Positions 61,622 through 64,000 of a stretch of 64,000 bases of DNA are shown piece after piece. Numbering within the stretch: position 1 is the stretch's first letter; the number at the start of each line of letters is the position of its first letter. This stretch comes from Flaviflexus equikiangi (lineage in GTDB: Bacteria; Actinomycetota; Actinomycetes; Actinomycetales; Actinomycetaceae). The notes below the pieces were generated by a model. That model saw only the letters and a program-made list of their open reading frames with translations, was not told the DNA's origin and ran no database searches. Location of the stretch: NCBI RefSeq assembly GCF_014069875.1, contig NZ_CP059676.1, positions 434,001 to 498,000 of the forward strand, given 5' to 3'. The position numbers and the translations under genes are program-made.

Positions 61622-63352
61622 ATGTTTGATGATGATCGTACGAGTGAATGGGTTCCCTCGCGGGCCGTTGACGATGCTGAGTCGCCTCGAGCGCTCTGGC
61701 CCTTCGTCGCCGCCGCAATCGCCCTCGTCCTCGTCGTTGTCTATATCGGCATGGCATTCTTCTTCGCAGATCGCATCCCGACGAACACGACCATTGCGGG
61801 GGTCGATGTGGGCGGCATGTCCGAGGAAGCCGCCGCCGAGAAGCTTGAAGCTGACCTTGCCGGTGCCGTGAGCGATCCGGTACCGGTGACGGTTGCCGGC
61901 ACCGATATCACGGCCGAAATCGATCCGACCGCCGCGTCTGTCGCGATCGATGGTGCGGCCACGGTCGAGGGACTGACGGGACTCTCCTTCAATCCGGCTC
62001 ATCTCCTGCGCCATCTTTCCGGGAGCGATGATGTGGATCCCGTCGTCAGCTTCGACGAGGCTGCGCTCAGCGAGACGATCCGTTCGTTGAACGAGCAGCT
62101 CGGGACACGGCCTGTCGATGCGACGATCTCTTTTGCCGGATCGACGATCCAGACCACACACCAGGTCAATGGCACCGGCATCGATGCCGAGACTGCTGTC
62201 CGCATTCTTGGGCAGGGCTGGGTCTCCCAGACCAGGCCGATCGAGCTTGAACCCGTTGACCTTGAACCAGACGTGACAGATAAGGATGTCGAGAGGGTGC
62301 GCGCCGAGCAGGCGGAGCCGCTCGTCGCGTCCCCCCTGACTGTCTCAGTCGGGGAGCGCGACGTGGTCCTCGAGCCGCAGCGTCTCGCCGAGGCCGCATC
62401 GTTCACCGCCGACAACGGCGAACTCACGATGATCGTCGACACGGCCGCTCTCGTCGACCAGGTGATCGAGGGGGCGGGAGACGAGCTCGAGGATCCGAAG
62501 AACGCCGAGATCCTCATCGAAGACCATGCTGTCGGCCCGATCATCCGTCCCGGCCGAAGCGGAATGGTGATCAACACGGAGGCCACCGGAGAGGCCATCG
62601 GCGCCGTTGTCACCACATCCACGCGCACCGTCGAGGCGGTTGTCACCGAGGAGGAGCCGGAGTTCTCCACTGCCGATGCTGAAGCCCTCGGCATCGTCGA
62701 AGTCGTCTCTGAGATCTCCACGCCTCTGACGAACGATCCTGTGCGCACCCAGAACCTGATCGTCGGAACGAGCAAGACGAACAACACGCTCGTCCTGCCG
62801 GGGGAGGAGTTCTCTCTCCTGACGACCCTCGGTCCGATCACGGAAGAGAACGGTTTCGTGTCCTCCGGTGTTGTCGTGGACGGCTTCAACGCCGTCGCTC
62901 TGGGCGGGGGATTGTCGCAGCTGTCGACCAACACGTTCAACCTCGGCTATCGCGCCGGCATGGAAGACATCCAGCACCAGCCGCACTCCAAGTACTTCGA
63001 TCGTTACCCCATGGGCGTCGAGGCGACACTGTGGGTGCCCTCGGTCGATATGCGGTGGCGGAACTCGAGCCCCTTCGGTGTGCTCGTCGAAACGTGGGTC
63101 GAGGGTGGACAGGTTCGCTCTCGACTCTGGTCGACAGCGTACTACGACGTCGATATCACGGTGTCGGATCCCTACAAATATGTTCAGCCGACGACAGAGG
63201 TCAACACGTCTCCCGATTGTGTCCCCTATGCTGCGGGAGGCCCCGGCTTCACGGTCGACGTCACTCGCATCGTCCGCCGCGAGGGAGAAATGATCTACAA
63301 TAATTCGTACTCGTGGACATATCAGCCGGTCCACGCCGCGGTCTGCGGATGA
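61622..63352 (+). CDS. VanW-family protein with PG-binding repeats
   Basis: This 576-residue membrane-anchored protein has one helix (about 28-50), a long extracytoplasmic part with YoaR/PG_binding_4-like repeats (about 55-370, e.g. TTIAGVDVGGMSEEAAAEKL), then a VanW domain (about 395-530; NNTLVLPGEEFSLLTTLGP, ALGGGLSQLSTNTFNLGY). VanW occurs in some vancomycin-resistance clusters but is mostly of unknown function; here no resistance genes are nearby. The surface is acidic, typical of secreted Actinobacteria proteins. AAGGATG precedes ATG 61622. Confidence 0.9.
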   Translation: MFDDDRTSEWVPSRAVDDAESPRALWPFVAAAIALVLVVVYIGMAFFFADRIPTNTTIAGVDVGGMSEEAAAEKLEADLAGAVSDPVPVTVAGTDITAEIDPTAASVAIDGAATVEGLTGLSFNPAHLLRHLSGSDDVDPVVSFDEAALSETIRSLNEQLGTRPVDATISFAGSTIQTTHQVNGTGIDAETAVRILGQGWVSQTRPIELEPVDLEPDVTDKDVERVRAEQAEPLVASPLTVSVGERDVVLEPQRLAEAASFTADNGELTMIVDTAALVDQVIEGAGDELEDPKNAEILIEDHAVGPIIRPGRSGMVINTEATGEAIGAVVTTSTRTVEAVVTEEEPEFSTADAEALGIVEVVSEISTPLTNDPVRTQNLIVGTSKTNNTLVLPGEEFSLLTTLGPITEENGFVSSGVVVDGFNAVALGGGLSQLSTNTFNLGYRAGMEDIQHQPHSKYFDRYPMGVEATLWVPSVDMRWRNSSPFGVLVETWVEGGQVRSRLWSTAYYDVDITVSDPYKYVQPTTEVNTSPDCVPYAAGGPGFTVDVTRIVRREGEMIYNNSYSWTYQPVHAAVCG

Positions 63353-63405
63353 TCCCGATTTCTGCGGGATCGAAGCCGGACCGCATGATGAGAGGATTGT
63401 GAGTC

Positions 63406-63729
63406 GTGACGTACGTAATTGCACTTCCCTGTGTCGATATCAAGGACCGCGCGTGCGTGGACGAGTGTCCTGTCGACTGCATCTACGAGGGCGAACGCAT
63501 GCTGTACATCCACCCCGATGAGTGCGTCGACTGCGGTGCCTGCGAGCCGGTGTGCCCTGTCGAGGCCATCTACTACGAAGACGACACTCCCGAGGAGTGG
63601 AGCGAGTACTACAAGGCGAACGTCGAGTTCTTCGACAAGATCGGGTCCCCGGGCGGTGCGGCGAAGATGGGAGTCATCGCCTATGATCACCCGATCGTCG
63701 CGGCTCTCCCGGCCGGAATCAACGACTGA
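63406..63729 (+). CDS. fdxA: Seven-iron ferredoxin FdxA
   Basis: This 107-residue ferredoxin holds one [3Fe-4S] and one [4Fe-4S] cluster. Cysteines C9, C17, C21, C25 and C40, C43, C46, C50 follow the actinobacterial FdxA pattern (ACVDECPVDCIYEG and ECVDCGACEPVCPVEAI). It carries low-potential electrons, possibly for radical enzymes or P450s. GTG 63406 follows GAGAGGA. Its stop overlaps the dapC start (TGATG), the conserved fdxA-dapC order of Actinobacteria. Confidence 0.96.
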   Translation: MTYVIALPCVDIKDRACVDECPVDCIYEGERMLYIHPDECVDCGACEPVCPVEAIYYEDDTPEEWSEYYKANVEFFDKIGSPGGAAKMGVIAYDHPIVAALPAGIND

Positions 63730-64000
63730 TGCCGCTCCTGGGGGAAGGTCTTCCGGACTTCCCGTGGGACACTCTGACGCCCTATAAGACAGTTGCCTAT
63801 GCCTACCCGGGCGTGACTGCCGATCTCTCGATCGGAACGCCAGTCGATCCCACCCCTCGCATCGCCATCGAGGCATTGCGAGCCTCCGAGCAGTCGCCCG
63901 GGTACCCTCCCGCGTTGGGAACCCCCGAGTTGCGCTCTGCGATGGTGACCTGGTGGGCTCGCACGCGTGGAGCCACCGTCGGACTCGATGGGGTGCTGCC
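63729..64000 (+). CDS. dapC: Succinyldiaminopimelate transaminase DapC (5' part)
   Basis: Only the first 90 codons are inside the window; the gene continues past 64000. The visible part (LPDFPWDTLTPYKTVA, then DLSIGTPVDPTPRIAIEALR and GYPPALGTPELRSAMVTWWA) matches the N-terminus of the PLP aminotransferase that makes N-succinyl-LL-diaminopimelate in the succinylase route to lysine. ATG 63729 overlaps the fdxA stop. With ddh at 31846 the organism would have two routes to meso-diaminopimelate, as in Corynebacterium glutamicum. Confidence 0.9.
   Translation, partial: MPLLGEGLPDFPWDTLTPYKTVAYAYPGVTADLSIGTPVDPTPRIAIEALRASEQSPGYPPALGTPELRSAMVTWWARTRGATVGLDGVL

Noticed and set aside
61622-63352. 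VanW as part of a vancomycin-resistance cluster
   Set aside because: No vanHAX, vanRS or other resistance gene is nearby; VanW domains are common in Actinobacteria without resistance.

Overview
The window looks like a chromosomal segment of a high-GC Gram-positive bacterium (Actinobacteria). Supporting signs are the strong G/C third-position codon use, frequent GTG starts, several probable leaderless genes (a TAnnnT -10 box 6-8 nt before the start codon), a monomeric NADP isocitrate dehydrogenase, a seven-iron ferredoxin next to dapC, and a fused two-NBD oligopeptide ABC ATPase beside typA. An anaerobic ribonucleotide reductase with its activase and a FocA-type formate channel point to a facultative or anaerobic lifestyle. 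A family such as Actinomycetaceae would fit, but the species cannot be named from sequence alone.

Layout. 1-1.3 kb: a FitAB-like toxin-antitoxin pair and about 470 bp without genes. 1.3-10.6 kb: a VOC protein, a DUF2975/XRE pair, a heliorhodopsin with the retinal lysine (K241) and E107, a broken PIG-L deacetylase, a DEDDh exonuclease-BRCT protein, an FAD amine-oxidase-like enzyme, and the run CPBP protease, SDR-TspO fusion and YchJ-like protein, followed by a serine hydrolase. 10.6-18.1 kb: BCCT and Na+/H+-antiporter-type transporters, a frameshifted SDR pseudogene, a tocopherol-cyclase-like protein, an RpiB-family isomerase, FocA, and an F420-reductase-like protein divergent from a MarR regulator. 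18.8-25.2 kb: two CNNM/CBS membrane proteins, malic enzyme, a second serine hydrolase, a DinB-like protein and an aldo/keto reductase. 25.3-29.1 kb: nrdDG with a structured leader and an NrdR-box candidate, then a YhhN protein. 29.1-34.9 kb: a P1B ATPase with a CPG motif, a phosphoribosyltransferase, ddh, an LLM flavin enzyme, and a PepSY lipoprotein coupled to a small acetyltransferase.

35-51.6 kb: tag, gnd, an unknown leaderless gene, icd, DUF808, two patatins, an RluA-type pseudouridine synthase overlapping an SbcCD/YhaNO-like ATPase-nuclease operon, zupT, GNAT, YceI and an M18 peptidase. 51.9-58.4 kb: a highly biased oligopeptide ABC operon (binding protein, intrinsic terminator, two permeases, fused ATPase). 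58.4-64 kb: a PH-domain protein, typA, a coupled small membrane protein, a VanW protein, fdxA and the start of dapC.

The most notable content is the light and tetrapyrrole-flavoured 2.5-9.3 kb region (heliorhodopsin, FAD oxidase, SDR-TspO fusion), the structured nrdD leader, two genes with visible frame damage, and several strong palindromic sites with no assigned regulator. Two DAP routes (ddh and dapC) lie in one window. No tRNA, rRNA, CRISPR array, insertion sequence or prophage was seen.
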